The translations under genes and the position numbers were made by a program. Below the pieces are notes generated by a model. That model saw only the letters and a program-made list of their open reading frames with translations, was not told where the DNA came from and did not search any database. This document shows, piece by piece, positions 1 to 8,308 of a stretch of DNA of 64,000 nt (its first letter is position 1; the number at the start of each line of letters is the position of its first letter). Origin of the DNA: Inquilinus sp. Marseille-Q2685 (GTDB taxonomy: Bacteria > Pseudomonadota > Alphaproteobacteria > DSM-16000 > Inquilinaceae); NCBI RefSeq assembly GCF_916619195.1, contig NZ_CAKAKL010000007.1, forward strand, positions 1 through 64,000, written 5' to 3'.

Positions 1-183
1 GGGCCATCGGGGATGCGGGGCGGCATTCGCCTGCCCGCGATCGGCCGCTCGGGCCGCCGATAGGACGGGATCAACAACGCGGTATGCGTTCGGGTGGTTC
101 CCGTCGCGCGCAAATCCATGTATGTCGTGGGGTCGCCTCGGGCCGCGTCGTCCAGCCTTGCAACCCCGAATCAGAGTGGCACT

Positions 184-720
184 ATGCTGAGAACCCGTCC
201 TCGCAGTTTTGTCCTCGGTGCCCTGGCCGGCCTCGCGGTCGCGGTCGGCGTCGCCGTGCCGGGAACGGCCTCGGCGCAGAATGTGCAGTACATCTCCTCC
301 AGCCGCGACTGGCACGCCTTCCAGTTCACCGAAAACGGCGGCAAGGCCTGCTACATCGCCTCGAAGCCGACCAAATCCGAACCCGCCAATGTCCGCCATG
401 GCGACGTGTTTATCCTGGTCACCAACCGGCCGGCGGAGAAGCAGAAGAACGTGGTCAGCCTGCAGGTCGGCTACACGCTGAAGCAGGGCGCCGACGTCAC
501 CGCCACGATCGGCGGCAAGAACTTCCAGCTGTTCACCGACGGCAACACCGCCTGGTCACGCGACGCGGCGGCGGACGACGCGCTGGTCAACGCGATGAAG
601 GCCGGCTCGACCCTGACGGTCAAGGCCACCTCCTCGCGCGGCACCGGCACCAGCTACACCTTCTCCCTCGCCGGCATCTCGGCGGCGCTGGGCGAGATCA
701 ACAAGGCCTGCGGCGCCTGA
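184..720 (+). CDS. Invasion-associated locus B (IalB) family secreted protein
   Basis: 178-residue exported protein. Residues 1-32 form a classic signal peptide (basic RTRPR, hydrophobic core, ASA cleavage motif before QN). The mature part resembles the IalB fold: an early aromatic segment (RDWHAFQF), a cysteine at about residue 56 (KACYIAS), beta-rich stretches and a second cysteine at residue 176 (INKACGA), which could pair in the periplasm. The ATG at 184 was chosen because it begins directly with the signal peptide; the frame stays open upstream to 94, but that extension looks non-coding. The IalB family was named for a Bartonella invasion protein, but most alphaproteobacterial members have no known role. 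A GC-rich hairpin follows. Family assignment is by pattern recognition. Confidence 0.8.
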   Translation: MLRTRPRSFVLGALAGLAVAVGVAVPGTASAQNVQYISSSRDWHAFQFTENGGKACYIASKPTKSEPANVRHGDVFILVTNRPAEKQKNVVSLQVGYTLKQGADVTATIGGKNFQLFTDGNTAWSRDAAADDALVNAMKAGSTLTVKATSSRGTGTSYTFSLAGISAALGEINKACGA

Positions 721-776
721 CCGCAGGTCCCGTTCCCGGCGGTCGTCAGGCCGCCGCGGTTGATGTAAAACGGCTC

Positions 777-800
777 GGCCCCTTCCGCATGGAAGGGGCC
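777..800 (+). terminator. Hairpin after the IalB-like gene
   Basis: Ten-base-pair GC-rich inverted repeat (GGCCCCTTCC, loop GCAT, GGAAGGGGCC) 57 bases after the stop codon. It is followed only by a weak T stretch (ATCGCCATTT), so it is a probable but not textbook intrinsic terminator. Confidence 0.5.
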
Positions 801-820
801 ATCGCCATTTGAAGGCCCAT

Positions 821-945
821 TCGAGATTGCGCTGGAGTGAGTCGAATGGCGGCGAGGTTGAGAACCGGCGCGCAGCGGACCTGAAGGTCCGTGAGCACCG
901 GAAGCGGAAACGTCGCCGCCAGGCGGCCACTCCAGTAGCATTATC
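821..945 (+). other. Extended stem-loop element upstream of rlmN
   Basis: Nested complementary arms form one long hairpin: CTGGAGTG (832-839) with CACTCCAG (928-935); GGCGGCGA (848-855) with TCGCCGCC (913-920); an imperfect stem from CCGG at 865-868 to CCGG at 898-901; and CGGACC (876-881) with GGTCCG (886-891) around a TGAA tetraloop. The nesting is too regular to be chance. It could be a structured mRNA leader of rlmN, a small RNA or a copy of a dispersed palindromic element. I see no second copy in this window. Confidence 0.55.
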
Positions 946-981
946 GGATGGGCCGAAGGGGTCCTCTGGAGGTCCCGACCT

Positions 982-2130
982 ATGGGTATCGAAACGCACG
1001 CCACCACCTTCGCGCCGCCGGCGCCCCGCGCCGACGGCCGCATCAACCTGGTCGGGCTCGACCGCGCCGAGCTGGCGGAGACGCTGGCCGGCCTGGGCGA
1101 GCCGGCGTTCCGCGCGCGCCAGCTGTTCGGCTGGATCTACAAGCGCGGCGCCACCGATTTCCAGGCGATGAGCGACCTGGCCAAGGGTCTGCGCGCCAAG
1201 CTGGCGGACGGTTTCGCCCTCGACCGGCTGCAGGTGGTGCGGCAGCAGGACTCCTTCGACGGCACGAAGAAGTGGCTGGCCCGGATGGATGACGGGCAGG
1301 AGATCGAATCGGTGCACATCCCGGAGGAGGATCGCGGCACGCTCTGCGTCTCCTCCCAGGTCGGCTGCACCCTGACCTGCAAGTTCTGCCACACCGGCAC
1401 CCAGCGCCTGGTGCGCAACCTCGAGGCGGCGGAGATCGTCGGCCAGGTCATGCTGGCCCGCGATATCCTGGAGGATTGGGGGCGGGAAGGGGACGACCGC
1501 CGGCTCACCAACATCGTCATGATGGGCATGGGCGAGCCCCTCTACAATTTCGAGAACGTCAAGCGTGCGCTGAAGCTGGTGATGGACCCGGAGGGCATCG
1601 CCCTGTCGCGCCGCCGCATCACCCTGTCGACCGCCGGCGTGGTGCCGATGATGAAGCGCTGCGGTGAGGAGCTGGGCGTCAACCTGGCGGTGTCGCTGCA
1701 CGCGGTGACGGACGAGCTGCGCGACCAGATCGTGCCGATCAACAAGAAGTACCCGGTCAAGGAGCTGCTGGACGCCTGCCGCGAATATCCCGGCGTCAAC
1801 AACGCCCGCCGCATCACCTTCGAATACGTGATGCTGAAGGACGTCAACGACACCCCGGCCGATGCCCGCCAGCTGGTGCGCATCCTCAAGGGCATCCCGG
1901 CCAAGATGAACCTGATCCCCTTCAACCCCTGGCCGGGCGCGCCCTTCGAATGTTCGACGCCGGAGGCGATCGAGCGCTTCGCCGACATCCTGATGGAGGC
2001 CGGCTATGCCAGCCCGATCCGGACGCCGCGCGGCAGCGACATCCTCGCCGCCTGCGGCCAGCTGAAGTCGGACAGCGTGCGCCAGCGCGCCTCGCAGCGC
2101 GTCGCCGCCCCGGCCGCCGCCGTGCATTGA
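982..2130 (+). CDS. rlmN: 23S rRNA (adenine-2503-C2) / tRNA-A37 methyltransferase RlmN
   Basis: Radical-SAM enzyme that methylates C2 of A2503 in 23S rRNA and of A37 in some tRNAs. The 382-residue length is normal. The [4Fe-4S]-binding CxxxCxxC is C129-C133-C136 ([12 protein letters not shown]). The two catalytic cysteines of the family are present: C122 in LCVSSQVGC and the methyl-carrying C358 in AACGQL near the C-terminus. The SAM-site signature [13 protein letters not shown] is intact. The ATG is preceded by GGAGG nine bases upstream. The gene sits behind the structured element at 821-945 and ends just before a small-protein trio, which may be co-transcribed with it. Confidence 0.97.
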   Translation: MGIETHATTFAPPAPRADGRINLVGLDRAELAETLAGLGEPAFRARQLFGWIYKRGATDFQAMSDLAKGLRAKLADGFALDRLQVVRQQDSFDGTKKWLARMDDGQEIESVHIPEEDRGTLCVSSQVGCTLTCKFCHTGTQRLVRNLEAAEIVGQVMLARDILEDWGREGDDRRLTNIVMMGMGEPLYNFENVKRALKLVMDPEGIALSRRRITLSTAGVVPMMKRCGEELGVNLAVSLHAVTDELRDQIVPINKKYPVKELLDACREYPGVNNARRITFEYVMLKDVNDTPADARQLVRILKGIPAKMNLIPFNPWPGAPFECSTPEAIERFADILMEAGYASPIRTPRGSDILAACGQLKSDSVRQRASQRVAAPAAAVH

Positions 2131-2140
2131 CCGGCCACGC

Positions 2141-2359
2141 ATGACCTTCGCCGATTTCCTCCACACCCCGGGCGCCTGGGCGCTGCTCTTCGCCCTGCTG
2201 GCGATGCCGGCGCTGGCCCGCATGCGGGCCCGCGCCGGCCTGGCCCGCGGCTGGGCGCTGCTGGCCCTGGTGCCGCATGTCGGCGTGCTGCTGGTCTTCG
2301 CCGTCCTGCTGTTCCGGCGCTGGCCGGTGGTGGCGTCGGCCGGGGAGGGGAAGCGATGA
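2141..2359 (+). CDS. Small two-helix membrane protein
   Basis: 72-residue protein starting 10 bases after rlmN. It has two hydrophobic segments (about residues 12-27 and 38-58) separated by an Arg-rich loop. The second helix carries the pattern W-x-LL-x-LVP...F-x-RWP, which recurs in the next gene, so the two look like paralogues. The end overlaps the next start by four bases (ATGA), implying translational coupling. I do not recognise a named family; the two-helix shape and Arg-rich loop only suggest an inner-membrane protein. Confidence 0.65.
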   Translation: MTFADFLHTPGAWALLFALLAMPALARMRARAGLARGWALLALVPHVGVLLVFAVLLFRRWPVVASAGEGKR

Positions 2360-2625
2360 GCGGCGTGCTCGAGACCCTGTCCTCGCTCTACGGCCCGGGC
2401 TGGATGGCGTCCCTGCCGCATTGGGGCACCAACCTCGTCATCGGCGTCTACATCGTGCTGCTGATGAGCTTCGCCGCCTACGCCCTGGTCAAGGCGCGGG
2501 TGACGCCGCTGTGGTCGATCCTGCTGCTGGTGCCCTATCTCGACGTCGTCGTGCTCTGGGTCATCGCCTTCATCCGCTGGCCGCGCATCGACGGGCCGCG
2601 GCCGCATGTCGTGCACCGGGGATGA
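2356..2625 (+). CDS. Small two-helix membrane protein, paralogue of its neighbour
   Basis: 89-residue inner-membrane protein with hydrophobic segments at about residues 26-45 and 52-72. The segment WSILLLVPYLDVVVLW followed by FIRWP matches the W-LL-LVP...RWP pattern of the preceding gene, suggesting local duplication. ATGA overlaps occur at both ends (2356-2359 and 2622-2625), making this the middle gene of a tightly coupled trio. No function can be assigned from the sequence. Confidence 0.65.
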   Translation: MSGVLETLSSLYGPGWMASLPHWGTNLVIGVYIVLLMSFAAYALVKARVTPLWSILLLVPYLDVVVLWVIAFIRWPRIDGPRPHVVHRG

Positions 2626-3173
2626 GGCGCCTGGGCCTGGCGCTGCCGCTGGCCTGGAATCTCCTCTCCTCCCCTGCCTTCGCCGCGGAGAGCGACATCC
2701 GTGGCTGGGACGGCCTGACCTGGGGCATGACCGCGCAACAGGTCGAATCCGCCCTGCCGCGGGCCGTGCCGCTGTCGCCGCCCTGGGATTTCGGCCCGCT
2801 CTATGCCGAGCGCATGGTGCGCGACGTGGTGGTCGGCGGCATCGCCTTCGACCTGGTGCCGGAGCTGGCGAGGAAGGACGGCCGCCTGGTCCAGATCCTG
2901 TTCGAGCGGCGCTCGCCGATCCCCGGCCCGGACGAGCTGCAATCCTTCGTCAACGACCTGCACGCCCGGCTGGGGCCGCCGGCCGAAAGCTGCGTCGTTC
3001 AGTCCGGCCTGGTGACCCGGCTGTGGCGCTTCCCCTCGGCCCAGGTGGCGCTGACCATGGTCGACTTCTCCGCCGACGGCAGCCGCGGCCGGCTGCAGCG
3101 CCTGCTGCTGCGCTACACCGCCGCCGGCCATGCGCCGGCCTCGCCGTGCGAACGGAACAAACCCAGATCATGA
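2622..3173 (+). CDS. Hypothetical secreted protein
   Basis: 183 residues. The ATG overlaps the previous stop (ATGA), and residues 1-21 look like a signal peptide (MRRLGLALPLAWNLL..., cleavage after AFA). The mature protein contains IRGWDGLTWGMTAQQVESAL, a short motif typical of small exported proteins in which a 'W-G-M' turn precedes an amphipathic helix, and a single cysteine at about residue 128. Together with two small membrane proteins in one overlapping unit, this suggests a periplasmic partner of a membrane complex, but that is inference. No named family was recognised. Confidence 0.7.
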   Translation: MRRLGLALPLAWNLLSSPAFAAESDIRGWDGLTWGMTAQQVESALPRAVPLSPPWDFGPLYAERMVRDVVVGGIAFDLVPELARKDGRLVQILFERRSPIPGPDELQSFVNDLHARLGPPAESCVVQSGLVTRLWRFPSAQVALTMVDFSADGSRGRLQRLLLRYTAAGHAPASPCERNKPRS

Positions 3174-3277
3174 ACGTGATGGCAACGGAAACGCTTTTTT
3201 CTGAAACCGTCGCGGTCTAGGGTCAACACCTGAACGAACGCCGCCATTCCCTCTCCGCCCCACCGGGAGCCAAGAGC

Positions 3278-4153
3278 ATGAGTGATTCCTCCGACTACGT
3301 GCCGCCGAAGGTCTGGACCTGGGACAAGGCGAGCGGTGGCCAGTTCGCCAACATCAACCGCCCGATCGCCGGGGCGACGCATGAGAAGGAGCTGCCGGTC
3401 GGCCGCCACCCGTTCCAGCTCTACTCGCTGGCGACGCCGAACGGCCAGAAGGTCACGATCATGTTCGAGGAGCTGCTGGCCGCCGGCCACAGCGGTGCCG
3501 AATACGACGCCTGGCCGGTCCGGATCGGCGACGGCGAGCAGTTCGGCAGCGGCTTCGTTGCAATCAACCCGAACTCCAAGATCCCGGCGCTGGTCGACCG
3601 CAGCGGCCCGACCCCGGTCCGGGTGTTCGAATCCGGCGCGATCCTGATGCATCTCGCCGAGAAGTTCGGGGCCTTCCTGCCGGCCTCCGGCCCGGCCCGC
3701 GCCGAGACCCTGTCCTGGCTGTTCTGGCAGATGGGCAGCGCGCCTTTCCTCGGCGGCGGCTTCGGCCATTTCTACGCCTACGCTCCGACCAAGATCGAAT
3801 ACGCGATCAACCGCTACGCCATGGAGGCCAAGCGCCTGCTCGACGTGCTCGACCGACGGCTGGCGGAGAGCGAATACGTGGCCGGCGACCAGTACACCAT
3901 CGCCGACATGGCGAACTGGCCCTGGTTCGGCGGCCTGGCGCTCGGCCGGGCCTACAACGCGGCGGAGTTCCTGGACGTGCAGAGCTACAAGCACGTGCAG
4001 CGCTGGGCCAAGGCGATCGACGCCCGGCCGGCGGTGAAGCGCGGCCGCATCGTCAACCGCCTCACCGGCGACCCGTCCGAGCAGCTGCACGAGCGCCACG
4101 ACGCCGGCGACTTCGAGACCCGGACCCAGGACAAGCTCGCGCCGCAAGGCTAG
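3278..4153 (+). CDS. yghU: Glutathione-dependent disulfide-bond oxidoreductase YghU
   Basis: 291-residue glutathione-transferase-fold protein of the Nu class (YghU/YfcG group), which binds two glutathione molecules per subunit and has disulfide-bond reductase activity. The N-terminal extension (YVPPKVWTW...NINRPIAGATHEKELPVG) before the thioredoxin-like domain is diagnostic of YghU. The GST N-domain follows (NGQKVTIMFEELL, NPNSKIPAL, FESGAILMHLAEKFG) and then the all-helical C-domain with IADMANWPWFG. Length and motif order fit the family. Likely monocistronic: the spacer to the next gene is over 120 bases and carries a hairpin. Confidence 0.92.
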   Translation: MSDSSDYVPPKVWTWDKASGGQFANINRPIAGATHEKELPVGRHPFQLYSLATPNGQKVTIMFEELLAAGHSGAEYDAWPVRIGDGEQFGSGFVAINPNSKIPALVDRSGPTPVRVFESGAILMHLAEKFGAFLPASGPARAETLSWLFWQMGSAPFLGGGFGHFYAYAPTKIEYAINRYAMEAKRLLDVLDRRLAESEYVAGDQYTIADMANWPWFGGLALGRAYNAAEFLDVQSYKHVQRWAKAIDARPAVKRGRIVNRLTGDPSEQLHERHDAGDFETRTQDKLAPQG

Positions 4154-4226
4154 CCGCCGCAGCAGGCCGGCCGGAGCCCGGTGCGCCCGGGCTCTGACCG
4201 GGCCGCATGGCTCGTCTGTTGCCCCA

Positions 4227-4259
4227 CCGCCGCGATGCTCCTAATGTCCGGCGGTTTTT
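4227..4259 (+). terminator. Hairpin plus T-run between yghU and argG
   Basis: CCGCCG (4227-4232) pairs with CGGCGG (4249-4254) and is followed immediately by five Ts. The loop is long (16 nt) and it lies only 16 bases before the argG start, so it may be a yghU terminator or an attenuator-like element in the argG leader. Confidence 0.4.
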
Positions 4260-4275
4260 CCTTGTGGAGGCAGGC

Positions 4276-5505
4276 ATGGCGGCGGATGGACAGCAGCAGG
4301 TCAAGAAGGTGGTTCTCGCCTATTCGGGCGGGCTCGACACCTCGGTCATCCTGAAATGGCTGCAGGAGACCTATCGCTGCGAGGTCGTGACCTTCACCGC
4401 CGATCTCGGCCAGGGCGAGGAGCTGGAGCCGGCGCGGAAGAAGGCCGAGCTGCTCGGCATCAAGCCGCAGAACATCTTCATCCGCGACGTGCGCGAGGAG
4501 TTCGTGCGCGATTTCGTGTTCCCGATGTTCCGCGCCAACGCGCTCTATGAGGGCGTCTACCTGCTCGGCACCTCGATCGCCCGGCCGCTGATCTCCAAAC
4601 ACCTGGTCGAGATCGCGGCCGAAGTCGGCGCCGACGCCGTGGCCCATGGCGCCACCGGCAAGGGCAACGACCAGGTCCGGTTCGAGCTGTCGGCCTATGC
4701 GCTCAACCCGCACATCAAGGTGATCGCGCCCTGGCGCCTGTGGGACCTGACCAGCCGCACCCGCCTGCTCGCCTATGCCGAGGAGCGGCAGATCCCGATC
4801 GCCAAGGACAAGTACGGCGAGCCGCCCTATTCGACCGACGCCAACCTGCTGCACATCTCCTACGAGGGCAAGGCGCTGGAGGACCCCTGGGTCGAGCCGG
4901 ATGAGGCGATGTACACCCGCTCGGTCAACCCGGCCCAGGCGCCGGACGAGCCGACCTATGTCGAGATCGAGTTCGAGCGCGGCGACGCGGTGGCGATCGA
5001 CGGCGAGCGCCTGTCGCCTGCGGCGCTGCTGACCAGGCTGAACGAGCTCGGCGGCCGGAACGGCGTCGGCCGGCTCGACCTGGTCGAGAACCGCTTCGTC
5101 GGCATGAAGAGCCGCGGCGTCTACGAGACCCCGGGCGGCACCGTGCTGCTGGCCGCGCACCGCGCGATCGAGTCGATCACCCTCGACCGCGGCGCCGCGC
5201 ACCTCAAGGACGAGGCGATGCCGCGCTACGCGGAGCTGATCTACAACGGCTTCTGGTACTCGCCGGAGCGCGAGGCGATCCAGGCGCTGATCGACAAGAC
5301 CCAGGAGCGGGTCAACGGCACCGTCCGGCTGAAGCTGTGGAAGGGCAACGTCATCGTCGCCGGCCGCAAGAGCCCGAACAGCCTGTACCGCCTCGACTAC
5401 GTCACCTTCGAGGAGGATTCGGTCTACGACCAGCGCGACGCCCAGGGCTTCATCAAGCTGAACGCCCTGCGCCTGCGCCTCGGCGCCATGGCCCGCGACA
5501 AGTAG
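4276..5505 (+). CDS. argG: Argininosuccinate synthase
   Basis: Condenses citrulline and aspartate to argininosuccinate with ATP in arginine biosynthesis; cytosolic homotetramer. The ATP-PP loop motif [17 protein letters not shown] is at residues 13-29. [13 protein letters not shown] and [19 protein letters not shown] are the family's citrulline/aspartate-binding signatures. The ATG at 4276 has GGAGG six bases upstream and gives the usual length (409 residues); the frame remains open for 23 more codons upstream, but these do not match the family. A perfect 12-bp hairpin follows the stop. Confidence 0.97.
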   Translation: MAADGQQQVKKVVLAYSGGLDTSVILKWLQETYRCEVVTFTADLGQGEELEPARKKAELLGIKPQNIFIRDVREEFVRDFVFPMFRANALYEGVYLLGTSIARPLISKHLVEIAAEVGADAVAHGATGKGNDQVRFELSAYALNPHIKVIAPWRLWDLTSRTRLLAYAEERQIPIAKDKYGEPPYSTDANLLHISYEGKALEDPWVEPDEAMYTRSVNPAQAPDEPTYVEIEFERGDAVAIDGERLSPAALLTRLNELGGRNGVGRLDLVENRFVGMKSRGVYETPGGTVLLAAHRAIESITLDRGAAHLKDEAMPRYAELIYNGFWYSPEREAIQALIDKTQERVNGTVRLKLWKGNVIVAGRKSPNSLYRLDYVTFEEDSVYDQRDAQGFIKLNALRLRLGAMARDK

Positions 5506-5514
5506 GAAAAGGAA

Positions 5515-5540
5515 GCGCCCCGCTGCAAGCAGCGGGGCGC
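5515..5540. terminator. Bidirectional terminator between argG and the RTX gene
   Basis: A perfect 12-bp GC-rich stem (GCGCCCCGCTGC, AA, GCAGCGGGGCGC) lies between two convergent genes. On the minus strand it runs into the T-rich TTCCTTTTCC, so it is a good intrinsic terminator for the RTX gene; on the plus strand it closes argG. Confidence 0.8.
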
Positions 5541-5561
5541 GGTTCTGCCGGTTGGTCCGGC

Positions 5562-6596
5562 TTAGACGTAGGTGAAGTCCGAGGCCGTCAGGCCCAGCGC
5601 CGCCAGGTCGGCCACGCTGTGGACGTTCGACAGTTGGACGAAGGTGTCCGCGTGGTTGGCCGAGGTGACATAGGCCAGGTTCGCGGTACCGGTCGCGCTG
5701 TCGTAATAGGCGATGATGTCCCCGGCGGTCTCGCCCGAGATCCCCGCGGCGGCGGCATCGGCCGACGCGAAGCCCTTGTCGGTGACCACGACCACAGCCT
5801 CGCCATTGGCGTCGGCGGCAGCCCCGCTGAAGAAGCTGGTCACCGCGCTGCCCGAGGTGCCGTCGCCGTTGTCGACGAAGTTCGCGCCCGCGCCGTCGCG
5901 GCCGACGCCGACGGCGTCGAAGGCGAAGGTGTCGTGGCTCGGGTCGAAATCCGTGACCGTGCTGAAGCCCTGGATCGAACCGAACTTCGGGTCATGGAAG
6001 CGGAACAGGAAGCTGTCGTCGCCGGCGCCGCCGACGAGATAGTCCCTGCCGTCGCCGCTGATGAGGGTGTCGTTGCCGGCATCCCCGTAGAGCTTGTCGT
6101 TGCCTTCGCCGACATCGGTGCGCGCCGTGTCGCGGCCGTTGTCGCCGGCAAGGGTGTCGTTGCCGATGCCGCCATAGACGGCGTCGTTGCCCTCGCTGCC
6201 GAAGACGTGGTCGTTGCCAGCGCCGCCATAGACATGGTCGATGTTCTGGCCGCCGAAGACGAAGTCGTCGCCGTCCTCGCCGTAGACGTAATCGTTGCCC
6301 TGGTCGCCGTTGATATGGTCGGCCCCGGCGCCGCCGCGGACGGTGTCGTCGCCGAGATTGCCCGTGAGGGTGTCGTTGCCGTCGTCACCGCGGACGGTGT
6401 CGTTGCCGGAGCCGGCATCGATGTTGTCGTTGCCGCTGCCGCCCTTGGCGACGTCGTTGCCCCACCCGGCCAGAATGGTGTCGTTGCCGAGGTCGCCGTT
6501 GATGCGGTCGTGACCCCAGGGATCGATGATCAGATCGTCACCTGCGCCGCCGACAAGAATGTCGTCGCCCAGTCCTCCCACGATCGGATTTGGCAT
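5562..6596 (-). CDS. RTX (hemolysin-type Ca2+-binding repeat) protein
   Basis: 344-residue acidic protein. Roughly residues 5-200 are tandem GGxGxDxLx/GNDxxxG nonapeptides (for example GGLGDDILVGGAGDD, GSGNDTVRGDDGNDTL), which form a calcium-binding beta-roll in secreted type I exoproteins. The C-terminal 140 residues contain the usual RTX tail (FDPSHDTFAFD...) and end in hydrophobic ASDFTYV, a plausible type I secretion signal. The ATG has AAGGAG nine bases upstream. No enzyme domain is visible and no type I ABC/HlyD genes are nearby, so it is an orphan substrate. An inverted repeat about 30 bases upstream may regulate it. Confidence 0.9.
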   Translation of the reverse strand: MPNPIVGGLGDDILVGGAGDDLIIDPWGHDRINGDLGNDTILAGWGNDVAKGGSGNDNIDAGSGNDTVRGDDGNDTLTGNLGDDTVRGGAGADHINGDQGNDYVYGEDGDDFVFGGQNIDHVYGGAGNDHVFGSEGNDAVYGGIGNDTLAGDNGRDTARTDVGEGNDKLYGDAGNDTLISGDGRDYLVGGAGDDSFLFRFHDPKFGSIQGFSTVTDFDPSHDTFAFDAVGVGRDGAGANFVDNGDGTSGSAVTSFFSGAAADANGEAVVVVTDKGFASADAAAAGISGETAGDIIAYYDSATGTANLAYVTSANHADTFVQLSNVHSVADLAALGLTASDFTYV

Positions 6597-6927
6597 GACT
6601 GATTACTCCTTTATGCGGGAAACCTTATGCCCAAAGGCATAATACTCAGAATCATGACCGTTGCATGAATCATCACAAGATTTCCCTGATGTCTACACAC
6701 AGAGTTCGGTGTGGAATCTGTCAAAAATGCGCCCGGCATTTTGTTAATGTTCGTTTCAAAGCCTGGATGTCACCGCAGGCTTTGTGTTGAGAGATCCAAG
6801 GCGGGATCTGCCTAAAACATGGTCTCCGAAAATCTCTTATCCGGAGGTTCAAATTTGTCACAGTCGAATCTCGCTTCGGCCGGAGGCTCGTTAGCCGAGT
6901 CGAGATCGAAACCAGAATCGGGAGAAG
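6597..6927. other. AT-richer spacer upstream of the RTX gene
   Basis: A 331-base gene-free stretch between two minus-strand genes, clearly richer in A/T than its surroundings. Besides the inverted repeat at 6625-6642 it contains two hairpins: AAAATGC (6724-6730) with GCATTTT (6736-6742), and AAAGCCTG (6758-6765) with CAGGCTTT (6776-6783). Read on the minus strand, the former runs into TTTTTGA. They could end transcription from the ModA-like gene before the RTX promoter. No convincing ORF is present. Confidence 0.5.
6625..6642. promoter_or_regulatory. Inverted repeat upstream of the RTX gene
   Basis: Perfect 7-bp arms TTATGCC and GGCATAA around CAAA, centred about 37 bases before the RTX start codon. 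Position and symmetry suit a repressor operator or a hairpin in the mRNA leader. Confidence 0.4.
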
Positions 6928-7733
6928 TCAGGGTGCCGTCGGCGCGTCGAAACCTGATTCCGTCAGGATCGTCTGGCCGGCCGGGGACAGGATGGACAGC
7001 GCCAGGCGATAGGCCTCCGGCGGAGCGTCCTTCAGCACGGTCAGGCCGTAGGCGGCGCCGACAGCCAGCGCCTTGGGCAGCGGCACGACCACGAGCTCGG
7101 GCCGCTCCGCCTGTGCCGCCTTGCCGCTGGTGCAGTAGCCGAGGAACATGTCGGCTCTGTCGTGCCGGATCAGCCAGGCGGCGGCGTTGGCGTCCTCCGG
7201 CAGGCCAAGCTTCCGGGCGCTGTCGGCGGCCCCGACCAGCTGCAGCGCCTTTCCGTCCAGCGTCGCATAGGCGCCGGGGCGCACCGCCTCGGCCTTGCGG
7301 AACATGGCCCAGGTGTAGTCGCCGGACGGGTCGCTGCCGGGGGTCGAGGTGCCGAGCCTGACCGCCGGGTCCAGCGCGCGATCGAGCACGTTGTCCGCCG
7401 TCAGCCCGACCTTCGGCGCGGCAATGGCGCAGAGCCGGTTGCGGGCGAACACGACCGGCGGGCCGCCCAGCCCCTCCCTGGCGAGCCTCTCGGGATGGCC
7501 GGTGAGGTGAAGATGTCGACCTTGTCCCCGGCCTCGATCCGCTCCCGCATCGCGCCGGAGAGGCCGAAGCGCGCGCTCACCTCCGTGCCGCCCGACTGCC
7601 GGAAGGCCTCGATGATCCGCAGCATCGCACCGCGCAGGCTGCCGGCGCCGTACAGGGTCAGGGCCGGATCCGCCCCCGCGGCGGGCGTCGCCAGAAGCAC
7701 GCATCCGATGACAGCAGCCGCCAGCCGGCGCAT
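6928..7733 (-). pseudogene. ModA-like periplasmic substrate-binding protein, frameshifted
   Basis: The reading begins with a signal peptide (MRRLAAAVIGCVLLATPAAGA) and continues LTLYGAGSLRGAMLRIIEAF...VDIFTS, the start of a molybdate-type (ModA) binding protein. It then breaks at about 7498-7508. The second half, GHPERLAREGL through to FDAPTAP, continues in another frame to the stop at 6928. Adding one base after ACCTC near 7504 would give ...DIFTS-x-GHPERL..., the expected family junction. Total length about 268 residues, as expected. Either a genuine one-base deletion or a sequencing error. No modBC genes are adjacent, so the ligand (molybdate, tungstate or another oxyanion) is uncertain. 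Confidence 0.75.
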
Positions 7734-7985
7734 GGCTTTCCTCCACCGCTTTCCGTCGCCGGACGCTAGCGGTGTCCTGCGATATGTTCAATCAGATATA
7801 ACGAGAAGCCTGCGGCCATATCCGCGTATTCCGGCCGGTTGCGGCTTGCGCCGTTGCGCGGTCCATGCGCGCAAGTTTCGGTCGAATCCATATCGGGTGA
7901 CTAGGCGATGGTCGAAAGGCTGCCTATGTGACTGGCTTCGGCTCACTTGGCCGACCGGCCGGGATCTCATTCGGCCGTGAACGAC

Positions 7986-8001
7986 GGCGGCTTCGGCTGC
8001 C
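7986..8001 (+). promoter_or_regulatory. UUCG-capped hairpin in the cold-shock gene leader
   Basis: GGCGGC-TTCG-GCTGCC forms a 6-bp stem with an exceptionally stable UUCG tetraloop, ending 16 bases before the start codon and just upstream of the GGAG ribosome-binding site. Cold-shock mRNAs commonly carry structured leaders that switch with temperature; whether this one does is inference. Confidence 0.4.
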
Positions 8002-8017
8002 TATGGAGTGAAGACGT

Positions 8018-8224
8018 ATGGCGACTGGTACCGTGAAGTGGTTCAACACCACCAAGGGCTTCGGGTTCATCCAGCCGGACAACGGCGGCAAGGACGTGTT
8101 CGTCCACATCTCGGCGGTGGAAGCGGCCGGGCTGCGGACCCTGAACGAAGGTCAGCAGGTCACGTTCGAGCTGGCGCGCGGCCGTGACGGCCGGGAGTCG
8201 GCGGCGAACCTGCAGGTTTCCTGA
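8018..8224 (+). CDS. Cold-shock DNA/RNA-binding protein (CspA family)
   Basis: 68-residue single-domain cold-shock protein (OB fold) acting as an RNA chaperone or antiterminator. RNP1 (KGFGFIQP, residues about 14-21) and RNP2 (VFVHIS, residues about 29-34) are intact, preceded by TGTVKWFN. The ATG has GGAG eight bases upstream. A strong intrinsic terminator follows at once, so the gene is transcribed alone behind an approximately 280-base leader/promoter region. Which csp paralogue it is cannot be told from one window. Confidence 0.95.
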   Translation: MATGTVKWFNTTKGFGFIQPDNGGKDVFVHISAVEAAGLRTLNEGQQVTFELARGRDGRESAANLQVS

Positions 8225-8250
8225 CGGTCCGCATCGAAGGCTGAATCAAA

Positions 8251-8283
8251 AGGGCGGCATCCCCGAGGGATGTCGCCCTTTTT
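8251..8283 (+). terminator. Rho-independent terminator of the cold-shock gene
   Basis: 13-bp stem AGGGCGGCATCCC / GGGATGTCGCCCT (one G-T pair) with a CGA loop, followed by TTTTT. Textbook intrinsic terminator 26 bases after the stop. Confidence 0.92.
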
Positions 8284-8308
8284 GCTTGAAGCGTCGCGGC
8301 GACCCGCG

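Noticed and set aside
1-63. Possible C-terminal tail of a gene entering from the left (ends at TAG 61-63)
   Set aside because: Only 20 codons are visible and they show no motif, so a real gene end cannot be separated from chance.
5562-6596. RTX protein as a hemolysin
   Set aside because: Only the calcium-binding repeats and tail are present; no pore-forming or enzymatic domain supports a toxin call.
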